The notes beneath the pieces are model-generated. The model was given only the letters and a program-made list of their open reading frames with translations. It did no database searches and was not told the DNA's origin. The translations under genes were made by a program, and so were the position numbers. From contig NZ_JAFBGL010000002.1 of the NCBI RefSeq assembly GCF_016811075.1, positions 455,050 through 519,049 of the forward strand: a DNA stretch of 64,000 nucleotides, written 5' to 3'. This stretch comes from Oceaniferula flava (GTDB lineage Bacteria; Verrucomicrobiota; Verrucomicrobiia; Verrucomicrobiales; Akkermansiaceae). Shown piece after piece: positions 24,900-33,606 of the stretch; the first letter of the stretch is position 1; each line of letters opens with the position of its first letter.

Positions 24900-25336
24900 T
24901 GTTTATCGTTTTCAAGTTCCTGACGCGTGAGACCGAATAGTTCTTCGCTTGGTTTTTTCTTCAGGCGCATCAGGCAGATGAGGGCGACGATGGCGTGTAA
25001 GAGTGCTAGACCGAAAAGCACTGCACACCAGCCGGGTAACCACGCTACCGAATCCGCCAACCAGCCTCCCACGATGGGCGCGAGCACACCGGTGATTCCG
25101 GCAAGCACCAAGCACCAGATGAAGAATCCACAGGCAGCCATGATCACTGCATGGACGATTTTCTGACTGACAAAGCCGGCAGCTTCCTTGGCTTCGATGC
25201 TTGCCAGCTCAACGCGTGCAGCGAAAAAGCCACTCAGTGCTTGTTTCAAGTCGGATGGAGCGTCAACAGCATTGCCAAGTTCTGGCGTGAAGTCGGACGG
25301 CCGATCGGTGGGATCGGGGTGAGGGTGGGCGGCCAT
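24878..25336 (-). CDS. Holin-superfamily III membrane protein (YqjE-like)
   Basis: The 152-residue protein starts with a soluble, Pro-rich N-terminus. The family-typical DLKQALSGFFAARVELASIEAKEA comes next, then two membrane helices (VIMAACGFFIWCLVLAGITGVL and WCAVLFGLALLHAIVALICLM) and a charged tail. This is the PF07332-type holin-like family that includes E. coli YqjE. Despite the name there is no phage context here. The gene overlaps its downstream neighbour by 22 bases. With the DUF883-like gene upstream it forms a YqjD-YqjE-YqjK-like set. Confidence 0.78.
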   Translation of the reverse strand: MAAHPHPDPTDRPSDFTPELGNAVDAPSDLKQALSGFFAARVELASIEAKEAAGFVSQKIVHAVIMAACGFFIWCLVLAGITGVLAPIVGGWLADSVAWLPGWCAVLFGLALLHAIVALICLMRLKKKPSEELFGLTRQELENDKQWLKRNK

Positions 25337-25548
25337 GGATCGATGGGCGGTTCTCTAATAATCGAAGGATGCGATGCAAATTGCCGGAAGCGATGTTGGG
25401 AAACGTGACACTGCGTTGTCTGCGGAGACAAGTCCGGACACGGCGAGGTTTCCTATTTCACTCCAGCAAACAGCAAGGAAACGAGGAAAGCGGGAGCTAC
25501 ACAGAGGTAGTTCCCGACTTTCCTACGTTCGAATGATTGCTTGATCAA

Positions 25549-25986
25549 TTAGCGGCGAACGATGATTCCGAGGACGAAGCCAACTCCCAGTGCCGTGAGC
25601 ACGGATTTGGTGGGGTTCTGGCGGATGTATTCCTCGGTGTCAGCGTGCACGGCACGGGCTTTGACGCGGCCGTGTTGCACTTGCTCGCCAGCCACTTGCT
25701 TGAACTGCTGGGCCTTGGCTCCGGCGGTGTCCTTGATGCCGGTGGCCTTGGTGCCAGCGTATTCGCGGAACTGCTGGGCTTTGTCCACCGCAGTCTGCTT
25801 GAGTTGCTGGGCCTTGACGCTGGCTTCATTGGCCAGGTGCTTGGCTTTGTCACCAGCTTCGTGGGCGATTTGCTTGGCCTTGTCTCCCGCAGCGGCGCGA
25901 AGATCGTTGGCGGCACCGTGGGATGGTGGTGTCTCACTGAAAGGTGATTCGGAGGTTAGATTGGGGTCTGCGTATGTCTCTTCCAT
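25549..25986 (-). CDS. YqjD/ElaB-like (DUF883) inner-membrane-anchored protein with amphipathic repeats
   Basis: The 145-residue protein has a disordered N-terminus, then about 75 residues of Ala/Lys/Gln-rich amphipathic repeats of roughly 11 residues (DKAKQIAHEAG, DKAKHLANEAS, VKAQQLKQTAV, DKAQQFREYAG). The C-terminal YIRQNPTKSVLTALGVGFVLGIIVRR is the classic DUF883 membrane anchor of YqjD, ElaB and YgaM. In E. coli these tail-anchored proteins bind ribosomes at the membrane in stationary phase under RpoS. The 11-mer repeats also resemble LEA or apolipoprotein helices. It is 212 bases upstream of the YqjE-like gene and probably part of the same stress regulon, perhaps under its own promoter. 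Confidence 0.78.
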   Translation of the reverse strand: MEETYADPNLTSESPFSETPPSHGAANDLRAAAGDKAKQIAHEAGDKAKHLANEASVKAQQLKQTAVDKAQQFREYAGTKATGIKDTAGAKAQQFKQVAGEQVQHGRVKARAVHADTEEYIRQNPTKSVLTALGVGFVLGIIVRR

Positions 25987-26279
25987 GGTTTTGTTAGGTG
26001 ACTGGGTTTGTAATTCGTGTGTTTGCGAGACACATCAGGCAGCCGTTTCAGGCCTCTGGGATGACTCTCGCGATGCGGTTATCGAAGGGCGGAAGTCACT
26101 GCTGGCTTGCCTGTCTCGATAAGCAATGCTCGACTTTCTGTCCTTAGGCATAGGTTGGCACCAAACCAGAGGGAACGCAAGAGAGCGTACAAGGAAAATG
26201 AAGAATGTTGGAGCGTGGGCGACTGCTGTTTTTTGTCGGGTCTGTTAGTTTTGAGCCGGTCATCGATCGCTAACAGCTC

Positions 26280-26900
26280 TTAGAGGAAGGGATTGCCCGA
26301 TCGTTCTCTGCCGATGCTGGTCTCGAATCCATGTCCGGGGAAAATCCGGGTGTCTTCAGGCAGGGTGAGCAATTTCTCACGGATGCCGGTCAGCAGCAGT
26401 TTCTGGTCACCGCCGGGGAGGTCCGGACGACCAATGCTGTCGGCAAATAGAGTGTCACCGACAAAGGCCAAAGCCGGCCCTGAGTCATCGTTCTCACCGG
26501 TGATGAAAACAATGCTGTCCGGCGAGTGCCCGGGCACATGTTCGATGCGGAAAGTCATGCCCCCCGAAGTCAGTTCACGGCTGTCGACGAGCACATCGTC
26601 GATCCGGTAAGGAGCCACTTCAATCGGCATGCCCCATTGCTCACGAAAGTTCTCCAAGGTCAAATCTTTGGAATACTCGGCAAAGGCGCGGATTTTCACT
26701 CCCTTGGCGGCCAGTCGGGCGACGTCCTCGACGTGATCGTAGTGCTGGTGGGTCAGCAGCAGTTCGCCTGGAAGTTCGCCTTCTTGCTCCAGCCAATCAG
26801 TGACGCCCGATGGCGCGTCGATTAACACGCTGTGCTCGCCCTCGCCCAGGAGGTAGCCGTTGGTCATCACCATGCCGCCGATGTATTTTCTAATCTTCAT
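26280..26900 (-). CDS. MBL-fold metallo-hydrolase (glyoxalase II-like)
   Basis: The 206-residue protein from ATG 26900 ([19 protein letters not shown]) has the binuclear zinc motif [10 protein letters not shown]. Further metal ligands are in [28 protein letters not shown] and PGHGFET. The size and the GDTLFxxSIGRxDLPGG segment put it in the YcbL/glyoxalase II-like branch. Substrates range from S-lactoylglutathione to persulfides; none can be assigned. Upstream ATGs at 26939 and 26966 would add residues not typical of the family. It is divergent from recA, sharing the 189-base intergenic region. Confidence 0.85.
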   Translation of the reverse strand: MKIRKYIGGMVMTNGYLLGEGEHSVLIDAPSGVTDWLEQEGELPGELLLTHQHYDHVEDVARLAAKGVKIRAFAEYSKDLTLENFREQWGMPIEVAPYRIDDVLVDSRELTSGGMTFRIEHVPGHSPDSIVFITGENDDSGPALAFVGDTLFADSIGRPDLPGGDQKLLLTGIREKLLTLPEDTRIFPGHGFETSIGRERSGNPFL

Positions 26901-26998
26901 GTGCGGCGGAAGCATGCGCAGGATGGCGCGCCGGGTCATGCTAATTTTTGGGGGAAATGTGTGCACTTAAGCGATTCGATCCGGCATTCAGGTGAACC

Positions 26999-27012
26999 TG
27001 TTCTCTATAACA
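26999..27012 (+). promoter_or_regulatory. Candidate LexA (SOS) box upstream of recA
   Basis: TGTTC-TCTA-TAACA matches TGTTC-N4-GAACA, the LexA motif I recall being described for Verrucomicrobia, at nine of ten fixed positions. It lies 77 bases upstream of the recA start. A separate GAACA occurs at 27023. recA is the most regularly LexA-controlled gene known. No lexA gene is in the window. Confidence 0.5.
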
Positions 27013-27089
27013 CTAATCTAGTGAACAGTTTTTTATTGACGCGTCCGAATCGCGATGGCAGGCTTCGGAAAACCAAAAACACCATTGTC

Positions 27090-28241
27090 ATGAGCACAGC
27101 AGCCGCTAAACCTAATTCCGCATCCGCCGCCGATCTTGCCTCTCCCACCCAGGACGCCAAGCCGGCCAAAAAATCAACCACTGCCGACAAGGCATCACCG
27201 AAAAAATCCATGGCTACCAAATCCAATGACGCCGACGACAAACTCGCCGCAGCCCGTAAGAAAAATCTCGATCTTGCAATCTCTCAAATCCAAAAAGACT
27301 TCGGCGAGACCGCCATCATGCGCATGGGCGACGGCCACCGGGTCGATGTCGATGTCATCCCCACTGGCAACTTGCTGATCGACCGTGCTCTCGGTGTCGG
27401 TGGTTTCCCTCGTGGACGGATCGTGGAAGTTTACGGCCCAGAATCCTCCGGTAAAACCACCCTCACCCTGACTGCCATTGCCCAGGCCCAGAAAAAGGGA
27501 GGTCTGGCTGCCTTCATCGATGTTGAGCACGCACTGGACCCCGCCTACGCCGCCAAGCTCGGGGTGAATATTGACGATCTCTTAGTTTCCCAGCCGAACT
27601 CCGGTGAGGAAGCCCTGCAAATTTGTGAAACCCTGGTGCGCTCCAATGCCATCGATGTGGTGGTTCTGGACTCCGTGGCCGCGCTGGTCACCAAGCAGGA
27701 ACTGGCCGGGGAAATTGGCGACAGCACCGTCGGCACCCAAGCGCGCTTGATGAGTGCCGCCATGCGGAAGCTCACCGCCTTCATTGCCAAGGCCCGCACC
27801 ACCTGCATCTTCACCAACCAGATTCGTGAAAAAATCGGCGTCATGTTCGGTAGCCCGGAGACCACCCCAGGTGGCCGTGCGCTGAAGTTCTTCGCCTCTG
27901 TGCGCGTGGACATCCGCCGTATTTCCCAGATCAAAGCGACCGATGGCACCATCCAAGGTAGCCGCACCCGCATCAAGGTGGTGAAAAACAAGGTGGCCGC
28001 CCCCTTCAAGGAAGCGGAATTCGATATCATGTATAACGAGGGAATCTCCTCAGTCGGTTCCCTTCTGGACCTCGCACTCGAGTTCGACATCGTGCAAAAA
28101 CGCGGCAGCTGGTTCAGTTATTCAGGCAACCAACTGGCGCAAGGACGCGACGGCGCCAAGCTGGCGTTGAAAGAAGATGCCGCGCTCTACGAAGAAATCG
28201 AGACCAAGGTGAAGGAAGCCATGGCTGCCGACAAAGACTAA
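27090..28241 (+). CDS. recA: Recombinase RecA with a ~50-residue N-terminal extension
   Basis: RecA polymerises on single-stranded DNA, drives strand exchange and triggers LexA self-cleavage. The core is intact: Walker A GPESSGKT at residues 116-123, [10 protein letters not shown], Walker [10 protein letters not shown], and the L1/L2 loops ending in [22 protein letters not shown]. The product has 383 residues from ATG 27090 ([16 protein letters not shown]). The first ~52 residues are a low-complexity Ala/Lys/Ser/Thr/Asp segment absent from E. coli RecA, whose Walker A starts at residue 66. Longer upstream frames reach back to 26832, but their sequence overlaps the divergent gene and promoter. 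A LexA-like box lies upstream and a strong terminator follows. Confidence 0.96.
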   Translation: MSTAAAKPNSASAADLASPTQDAKPAKKSTTADKASPKKSMATKSNDADDKLAAARKKNLDLAISQIQKDFGETAIMRMGDGHRVDVDVIPTGNLLIDRALGVGGFPRGRIVEVYGPESSGKTTLTLTAIAQAQKKGGLAAFIDVEHALDPAYAAKLGVNIDDLLVSQPNSGEEALQICETLVRSNAIDVVVLDSVAALVTKQELAGEIGDSTVGTQARLMSAAMRKLTAFIAKARTTCIFTNQIREKIGVMFGSPETTPGGRALKFFASVRVDIRRISQIKATDGTIQGSRTRIKVVKNKVAAPFKEAEFDIMYNEGISSVGSLLDLALEFDIVQKRGSWFSYSGNQLAQGRDGAKLALKEDAALYEEIETKVKEAMAADKD

Positions 28242-28270
28242 ACGGCTCGACATCATTCAGTTTCATTGAC

Positions 28271-28302
28271 CCGCCTCCTTGCCTGCAAGGAGGCGGTTTT
28301 TT
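28271..28302 (+). terminator. Rho-independent terminator after recA
   Basis: CCGCCTCCTTG and CAAGGAGGCGG form a perfect 11-bp stem around CCTG, followed by six T residues, about 30 bases past the recA stop. Confidence 0.92.
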
Positions 28303-28532
28303 GCATTCGGGCTGCAGGCTGGAAAAACGATCCATGCAGCATCTCGCCCCGTAGCGAAGCCATTGCTGGCTTTGTGTACACCGGCTATCTCGAACCCAGA
28401 ATATTGAAGATCAAGTAAGAGGTCATGAGCGAACTCATGCAACGATTATCGAGGGCCGATCCACGGTTGTGATGATGTGCGTGAGGGTTGTTTGATTCGG
28501 GACGATCTACATTTACTCCCCCTCATACTTCA

Positions 28533-30113
28533 TTATTCATCCAGTGTGACTTCAATTCGGAAGAAACGTTCGCTTCCTGATGGGGCCAAGGTCAGGGTCA
28601 CTTGTTCGTATTCCGCATTGATCGCTGAGATGCTGGTGTTGCTGATCATTGCGCTGGCGTCGGAAAAACTATCGATCGCCAAGGTGCTGGATGAAGTGAG
28701 TTGATAGGTGATAGCTCGGTCGGCATAATCGATCCGACGCACATAGCTCAGCGTGTAGCTTCCGCCGACAAGCTGGAATTGGGGCAGCAAGCTGATGTTT
28801 TCTCCAGCGACCAAGCGCGAAGCTACCGCAGGATCGCCACCGAATACGTATTCTAACAAATTACTCACGCCGTCGTGATCATCATCACCGGTCACCGAGG
28901 GGTCGCTGAGTCCCAAGGACCAGCTGAGAAAGGATTCCATCACATCGATGGTGAAACTTTCGCTGACTTCGGAAGACTGGTCGGAACGATAAGTCACCGT
29001 GTGAGTGTGGCTCCCAGCGATGGGGATGGAGAGTGTGAGACTGTAATCGGTATTTTCACTCGTGTCGATGGAGGCCCGTCTCGCAGCAATGAGCGTGTTA
29101 GTTGATTCATCAAACCAGCTGCTACCTGACGCAGAGCTCACGGAGTAGCTGGTGGAGAGGCTGTTCTCAAGCTTCACATTCTCAGCCATGGAGCTGCCCG
29201 TATTTCCGAGGTTCAAGCCGATGGTGAAGTCATGGCCGGCTCGGATGGTTGTGCTCGGTGGAGTGTGGCTTAGAACTAGCGTGGTACTGCCGGGGATGGC
29301 CTTGGTCATTCGGTAGCCCGTGCTCTCCATCACCACGTTGAGTTTATCGACGTAGTGGGGAATGAAGTTCGAGTAATTGAGGTAGTTTGTCCCTGCTGGT
29401 GTAGTGACCGAGGATAATAAACTGTTGGTTCCGACGATTGCCGCGACTCCATTTTGATCAACAAAGACGGGACTACCGGAGTCTCCCGTTTCGAAATAGC
29501 AGCCGTCTTCGTCATTGCTGCGGACAAGATAATCGAACCTCAATACCCGCGTTGTGTTTAGGTTACTGACTGGAGAGTCAGTGATTTGAGCAATCGTGCC
29601 AGCTCCTCCTCGAGTGGTTTTGCCAAGCACGATCAGAGACTTGTTGTAGTATGATAACTCTCGATCGTAGTTCAGGTATGGATGGTAAGTGATGGCGTCG
29701 CTGTCTGTGATCGCGGTGTTAAGTGTTCCGATGAATAAATCGGAGTTCTCTCCTTCGTCATTGGTGATATTAGTCTGAGTTGCCACCGTGTAATCTCGAA
29801 GGACTCCATTCTTATCCAAGAATCTTAGCGTGGCACCCACACCGGGTCTGTAGTGGTTCGCTCCTACAAAATGTAGTGGAGAAACCATGGCCAGTTGCCG
29901 TGATGTGGTCGTGGTGTGCCAGGCCACTCCTGTGAGGTCATAAGCCGCATGGATAAAGTTGGCGTTATGACTCGGAGCACTTGAAAAGTTGAGAAAACGC
30001 AGATGTTTGCTTGCATCATATTCCGGCATCACCAGAGCGTGACTAGTCGAGCTAGCCAAGAGAGGGATGCTGATGATCAAGTGTCGTGTGTGTGAAAACA
30101 CCTTCGATCGCAT
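28533..30113 (-). CDS. Secreted trypsin-like (S1) serine protease with C-terminal accessory domain
   Basis: The 526-residue protein has a signal peptide (HLIISIPLLASSTSHA). A chymotrypsin-fold domain covers about residues 30-260. The catalytic His is probably in MVSPLHFVGANHY, the Asp in NSDLFIGTL and the Ser in ETGDSGSPVF. A CARDB-like beta domain (~280-395) follows. The C-terminal part begins with DDDHDGVSNLLEYVFGGDP, a calcium-type motif common before the last beta domain of secreted verrucomicrobial proteins. It probably acts outside the cell or at its surface. No PEP-CTERM or sortase-like tail is present. Confidence 0.75.
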   Translation of the reverse strand: MRSKVFSHTRHLIISIPLLASSTSHALVMPEYDASKHLRFLNFSSAPSHNANFIHAAYDLTGVAWHTTTTSRQLAMVSPLHFVGANHYRPGVGATLRFLDKNGVLRDYTVATQTNITNDEGENSDLFIGTLNTAITDSDAITYHPYLNYDRELSYYNKSLIVLGKTTRGGAGTIAQITDSPVSNLNTTRVLRFDYLVRSNDEDGCYFETGDSGSPVFVDQNGVAAIVGTNSLLSSVTTPAGTNYLNYSNFIPHYVDKLNVVMESTGYRMTKAIPGSTTLVLSHTPPSTTIRAGHDFTIGLNLGNTGSSMAENVKLENSLSTSYSVSSASGSSWFDESTNTLIAARRASIDTSENTDYSLTLSIPIAGSHTHTVTYRSDQSSEVSESFTIDVMESFLSWSLGLSDPSVTGDDDHDGVSNLLEYVFGGDPAVASRLVAGENISLLPQFQLVGGSYTLSYVRRIDYADRAITYQLTSSSTLAIDSFSDASAMISNTSISAINAEYEQVTLTLAPSGSERFFRIEVTLDE

Positions 30114-30180
30114 TCTTTGAGATTACAAAGTATGTATATCGAAGCAAAACATATTTTGTTAAGAGTTGATGATTTTTCAG

Positions 30181-30624
30181 CTAGGGTAACATCTTTTTCC
30201 GGAAGGACTCATCAGGGATGAGGCAATGGGGCTGGCCGGATGTGAGTCGGTGGCGGTGTCTGGCGACCCAACGGTAGCTGGGCGACTTGAGCCATTGCGG
30301 CAGGAAATGGAGTAACCAGAAGAGCTTGGAAATCCCGCCGCAATGATAGAGCGCGCGCAGGATCGCATCGACTCCGCGCCAGTGAGTTTGCTTATTGGTG
30401 CCGTAGTGTTCGGTAAGCACAGCGGCACCGGAAGCCTGCTGGTTTTCATCTGTGAGTTGTCGCCAGGCTTGGGGTAACAGCTCGGCTGTTTCACCCTGAA
30501 GCGGGGCAAAATGAAGCCGGTCATACCGATCCCACCGATGTAGTAAGGTGGCCGATTTCTGACAGAACACGCAGTCGCCATCGAGGAAGAGGATGGGGCT
30601 GGCTTGAAGTTTGGGATCCGTCAT
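30181..30624 (-). CDS. DCC1-like thiol-disulfide oxidoreductase family protein (DUF393)
   Basis: The 147-residue protein carries the family signature ILFLDGDCVFCQKSA (DxDCxxC) near the N-terminus, then LHFAPLQGE and the aromatic C-terminal half (YHCGGISKLFWLLHFLPQWL). This predicts a thioredoxin-like fold with a CxxC site. The cellular role of the family is poorly known. It stands alone, divergent from the moxR-bat operon. Confidence 0.82.
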   Translation of the reverse strand: MTDPKLQASPILFLDGDCVFCQKSATLLHRWDRYDRLHFAPLQGETAELLPQAWRQLTDENQQASGAAVLTEHYGTNKQTHWRGVDAILRALYHCGGISKLFWLLHFLPQWLKSPSYRWVARHRHRLTSGQPHCLIPDESFRKKMLP

Positions 30625-30805
30625 GGCTGCTTGTTGGGTAGCGTAGCTGAACCAGCATCGCTTGTCATGGACGGATGATTTGTTTTTCTCCGCATCCTAA
30701 AGCGATCGATTTAGGCGCTGTTTTCGAGATTTTCCAACGATCCGATGAAATTCCGGGGGAATTAAAACGTTTACGTGATTGGACAGAGTCCGATAATTGA
30801 CCACA

Positions 30806-31795
30806 ATGAGCACCTTGACGACGAACACATCATTTACAGAAGAAAACCGCCAACTCACCGAGGTGCGCGAGGAGATTGGCAAGGTGGTGGTGGGCCTGGG
30901 AGATTTGGTTGATCGCTTACTGATCTCTCTGCTGTGCAACGGCCACGTGCTCATCGAGGGTGTTCCTGGCTTGGCGAAAACCCTGACCGTGAGCACCATG
31001 GCGCAGACGTTGGGGGGTGATTTCAGTCGGATCCAGTTCACTCCTGATCTGCTGCCCGGCGATCTCATCGGCACCTTGATTTACAACCAGCAAACTGGCG
31101 ACTTCACTCCGCACAAGGGGCCGGTGTTTTCCAACATCGTCTTGGCGGATGAGATCAACCGGTCGCCGGCGAAGGTTCAGAGTGCTTTGTTAGAGGCGAT
31201 GCAGGAAAAGCAGGTGACCATTGGCACCGATAGTTACGCTCTGGACGAACCCTTCCTCGTACTGGCGACGCAGAACCCGATCGAGCAAGAAGGCACCTAC
31301 CCACTCCCTGAGGCGCAGCTCGATCGCTTTATGCTGAAGGTGATGGTGCAATACCCGACGATGCAGGAAGAGCACGAGATCATGAAACGCATGTCGGTGA
31401 ATGCGCCGAAAATGAAAGTGCGCCCAATCATGACGGGGGATCAGATTTTGAAAATGCGCGAGTCGCTCGATGGCATTCATGCCAATGAGGCGATCGAAAA
31501 ATACGTGCTGCGATTGGTCGATGCCACCCGCAACCCGGCGAACTACGGGCTGGAAGAATTGGTGCCGCTGATCAACCACGGCGTGTCACCGCGGGCGAGT
31601 ATTTTCCTGATGAAGGGGGCGCGTGCACATGCATTGTTAGAAGGGCGCGATTACGTTACCCCTCACGACGTCAAATGGATTGCGATGGACGTGCTGCGGC
31701 ATCGGGTATCGATCACTTACAAAGCGGAAGCCGAAGGGAAAGACGTGGAGTATATTCTCCAGCGTATCTTATCGACGGTGGAAACGGTGGAATAA
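30806..31795 (+). CDS. MoxR-family AAA+ ATPase
   Basis: The 329-residue protein starts at ATG 30806 (MSTLTTNTSFTEENRQL). It has Walker A GVPGLAKT, the MoxR signature FTPDLLPGDLIGT, Walker B NIVLADEINRSPAK and the sensor segment LATQNPIEQEGTYPLPEAQLDRF. MoxR ATPases act as chaperone-like activators of VWA-domain proteins encoded next to them. Here it is the first gene of a seven-gene unit with DUF58 and Bat proteins, only 12 bases before the DUF58 gene. Confidence 0.93.
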   Translation: MSTLTTNTSFTEENRQLTEVREEIGKVVVGLGDLVDRLLISLLCNGHVLIEGVPGLAKTLTVSTMAQTLGGDFSRIQFTPDLLPGDLIGTLIYNQQTGDFTPHKGPVFSNIVLADEINRSPAKVQSALLEAMQEKQVTIGTDSYALDEPFLVLATQNPIEQEGTYPLPEAQLDRFMLKVMVQYPTMQEEHEIMKRMSVNAPKMKVRPIMTGDQILKMRESLDGIHANEAIEKYVLRLVDATRNPANYGLEELVPLINHGVSPRASIFLMKGARAHALLEGRDYVTPHDVKWIAMDVLRHRVSITYKAEAEGKDVEYILQRILSTVETVE

Positions 31796-31807
31796 ACTGC
31801 AAGGCTC

Positions 31808-32695
31808 ATGATCAATCAGAGCGAGCTCGAAAGTAAGGTGCGCCACATTCAGGTGCACAGTCGGAAGGCCGTGCTTGAATTGCTGGCTGGCGAATACCGG
31901 AGCTGCTTCAAGGGCATGGGTATTGAGTTCGAGGACGTGCGCGAGTACAGCCACGGCGATGATGTGCGGACCATCGATTGGAATGTCACTGCCCGCACCG
32001 GAAAGCCGCATGTGAAAACCTTCATGGAAGAGCGCGAGCTATCGCTCTATTTCTTGCTCGATGTTTCAGGCTCTGGCGATTTTGGCAGTGGTGTGTTCAC
32101 CAAGCGGGAGATGGCGGCGAACATTTTTGCTCTCTTGGCCTTTGCCTCGGCACACAACCACGACAACGTGGGGCTGATTCTTTTCAGCGACCAGATCGAA
32201 CTCCACATCAAGGCGCGCAAGGGGCAGAACCATGTGATGCGGATGATCGATCTAATCATGCGCCACGAGCCGAAGTCTCAGGGAACCGACATCGCCGGCG
32301 CGCTGGACTACTTAAACCAAGTGCGTAGCCGTCGCTGCATCGCCTTTGTGCTCTCTGATTTTATCGATCAATCCTACAGTGACGCACTTCGGCAGTCGGC
32401 TCAACAGCACGACCTGATCTGCGTTTCGCTCAGTGATGTTAGGGAACGTGAACTTCCGAAAAGTGGCATGCTGGAAATGGTGGATGCGGAAACGGGGGAA
32501 ATGCGCAGCATCGATTGCAGCGACAGCCGACTCCGAAAGTTGGTCAAAAGCCGCTCAGCCGGTCATCAATCGCAGTTGCAGGACCTCTGCCGTGAAGTGA
32601 ATGCCGACCTGCTACCGCTGGATACGGAAGACGATTTCCTGCACGAAATCATCCAATTTTTCAGAGACCGGATGAACCGGAGTGCCGACGCATGA
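31808..32695 (+). CDS. DUF58 domain protein of the Bat operon
   Basis: The 295-residue soluble protein has the diagnostic DUF58 segment EDVREYSHGDDVRTIDWNVTARTGKPHVKTF. A VWA-like region follows, with LLDVSGSGDFG (DxSxS metal site) and GTDIAGALDYL. In moxR-bat clusters DUF58 proteins are partners of the MoxR ATPase. No membrane segment is present. It overlaps the next gene by four bases (ATGA). Confidence 0.9.
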   Translation: MINQSELESKVRHIQVHSRKAVLELLAGEYRSCFKGMGIEFEDVREYSHGDDVRTIDWNVTARTGKPHVKTFMEERELSLYFLLDVSGSGDFGSGVFTKREMAANIFALLAFASAHNHDNVGLILFSDQIELHIKARKGQNHVMRMIDLIMRHEPKSQGTDIAGALDYLNQVRSRRCIAFVLSDFIDQSYSDALRQSAQQHDLICVSLSDVRERELPKSGMLEMVDAETGEMRSIDCSDSRLRKLVKSRSAGHQSQLQDLCREVNADLLPLDTEDDFLHEIIQFFRDRMNRSADA

Positions 32696-33606
32696 TGAGC
32701 TGGAAACAAGTCAACATCTTGCTCGCAGCTTGCCTCGCTGTGCTGCTGGTCGCTTGTCAGAAACAAGAGACCGGCAAGCCTGCGGGCACCACTTCCACGG
32801 TCGCGGCCGACGGGCTTGAGCTCACCGTGCATCTCACGGATCAGGAAATCAGCACCAGCGAAATGCTTGAGGTGGAGGTGGTGGTGCGCGCCGAGGAATC
32901 GATCAAGGTGCAGATGCCGGCCTTTGCCGAGCCGATGGGGCAGTGGGGCGACTTCACCATTTTCGAATCGCACGCAGATCCTCCTGTGCTTGATGCCGAT
33001 GGCTGGGTGCGGCAGCGGCGGGTTTTTCTGCTAGAGCCCGATTTGCCGGGCGATAGTGTGCTCTCCGCAGTGACCGTGCAAGCGGTGGATGGTCAGGGTC
33101 AGTCACGCGTAGTTCGTTCCCAAGAACATCGCGTCAAGGTGCTCTCGGTGCTGACGCAGGCTGATCAGCCGCTGCGTGACATCGCCCCCATCGACCGACC
33201 GGAGGAAAAACAGCAAGGTTCTTGGTGGTGGGCCGTTGGGATTGGAAGTGTAATTCTATTAGTTATTGGATGGTGGTTATTGCGTGACCGCACTCTAACG
33301 GATGAGGTCAGTCCGTGCGGTCGGGAATTTGAGAAACTTCAAACAGCCGAGTCCGGAGAGGTCCTGCAGCGGTTGGAAAAAAGTTTCTGTCGCGCCCTGT
33401 CAGATCGGCTCGGTGAGCCCCTCGAGAAACACGATTTTTCAGGGCTTCAGCAAGTGGTGGATGTGGACGCAGAGTTGGGCGATGCCATTGCCGACTACGA
33501 CCGGATGCGCTATGCCGCCCGACCAGCCGATGCCGCTGCGGTCGGTCAGCTGTATCAACGCTTTGCCCGAATTTTGGACCGGACAGGAAAGGAGGTCGGG
33601 TCATGA
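32692..33606 (+). CDS. Bat-operon lipoprotein with one membrane helix (DUF4381/BatD-like arrangement)
   Basis: The 304-residue product begins with a lipoprotein-like signal (LLAACLAVLLVAC, Cys near residue 20). A periplasmic beta domain (ELTVHLTDQEISTSEMLEVEVVVRAEESI) is followed by a central transmembrane helix (WWWAVGIGSVILLVIGWWLL, about residues 178-197). A cytoplasmic helical domain ends the protein. A lipidated N-terminus plus a later membrane helix is unusual but possible; the first segment may be a plain signal peptide. Position between DUF58 and BatA matches the DUF4381-type gene in such operons. Both ends overlap their neighbours by four bases, so translation is coupled. Confidence 0.68.
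   Translation: MMSWKQVNILLAACLAVLLVACQKQETGKPAGTTSTVAADGLELTVHLTDQEISTSEMLEVEVVVRAEESIKVQMPAFAEPMGQWGDFTIFESHADPPVLDADGWVRQRRVFLLEPDLPGDSVLSAVTVQAVDGQGQSRVVRSQEHRVKVLSVLTQADQPLRDIAPIDRPEEKQQGSWWWAVGIGSVILLVIGWWLLRDRTLTDEVSPCGREFEKLQTAESGEVLQRLEKSFCRALSDRLGEPLEKHDFSGLQQVVDVDAELGDAIADYDRMRYAARPADAAAVGQLYQRFARILDRTGKEVGS

Noticed and set aside
24878..25336. Prophage lysis gene (holin)
   Set aside because: The family includes chromosomal YqjE, the neighbours are YqjD/YqjK-like, and there is no endolysin or other phage gene.
28347..28359. 13-mer CCCCGTAGCGAAG shared with 63905-63917
   Set aside because: Only two copies in intergenic DNA and no common flanking structure; could be chance or a minor repeat family.
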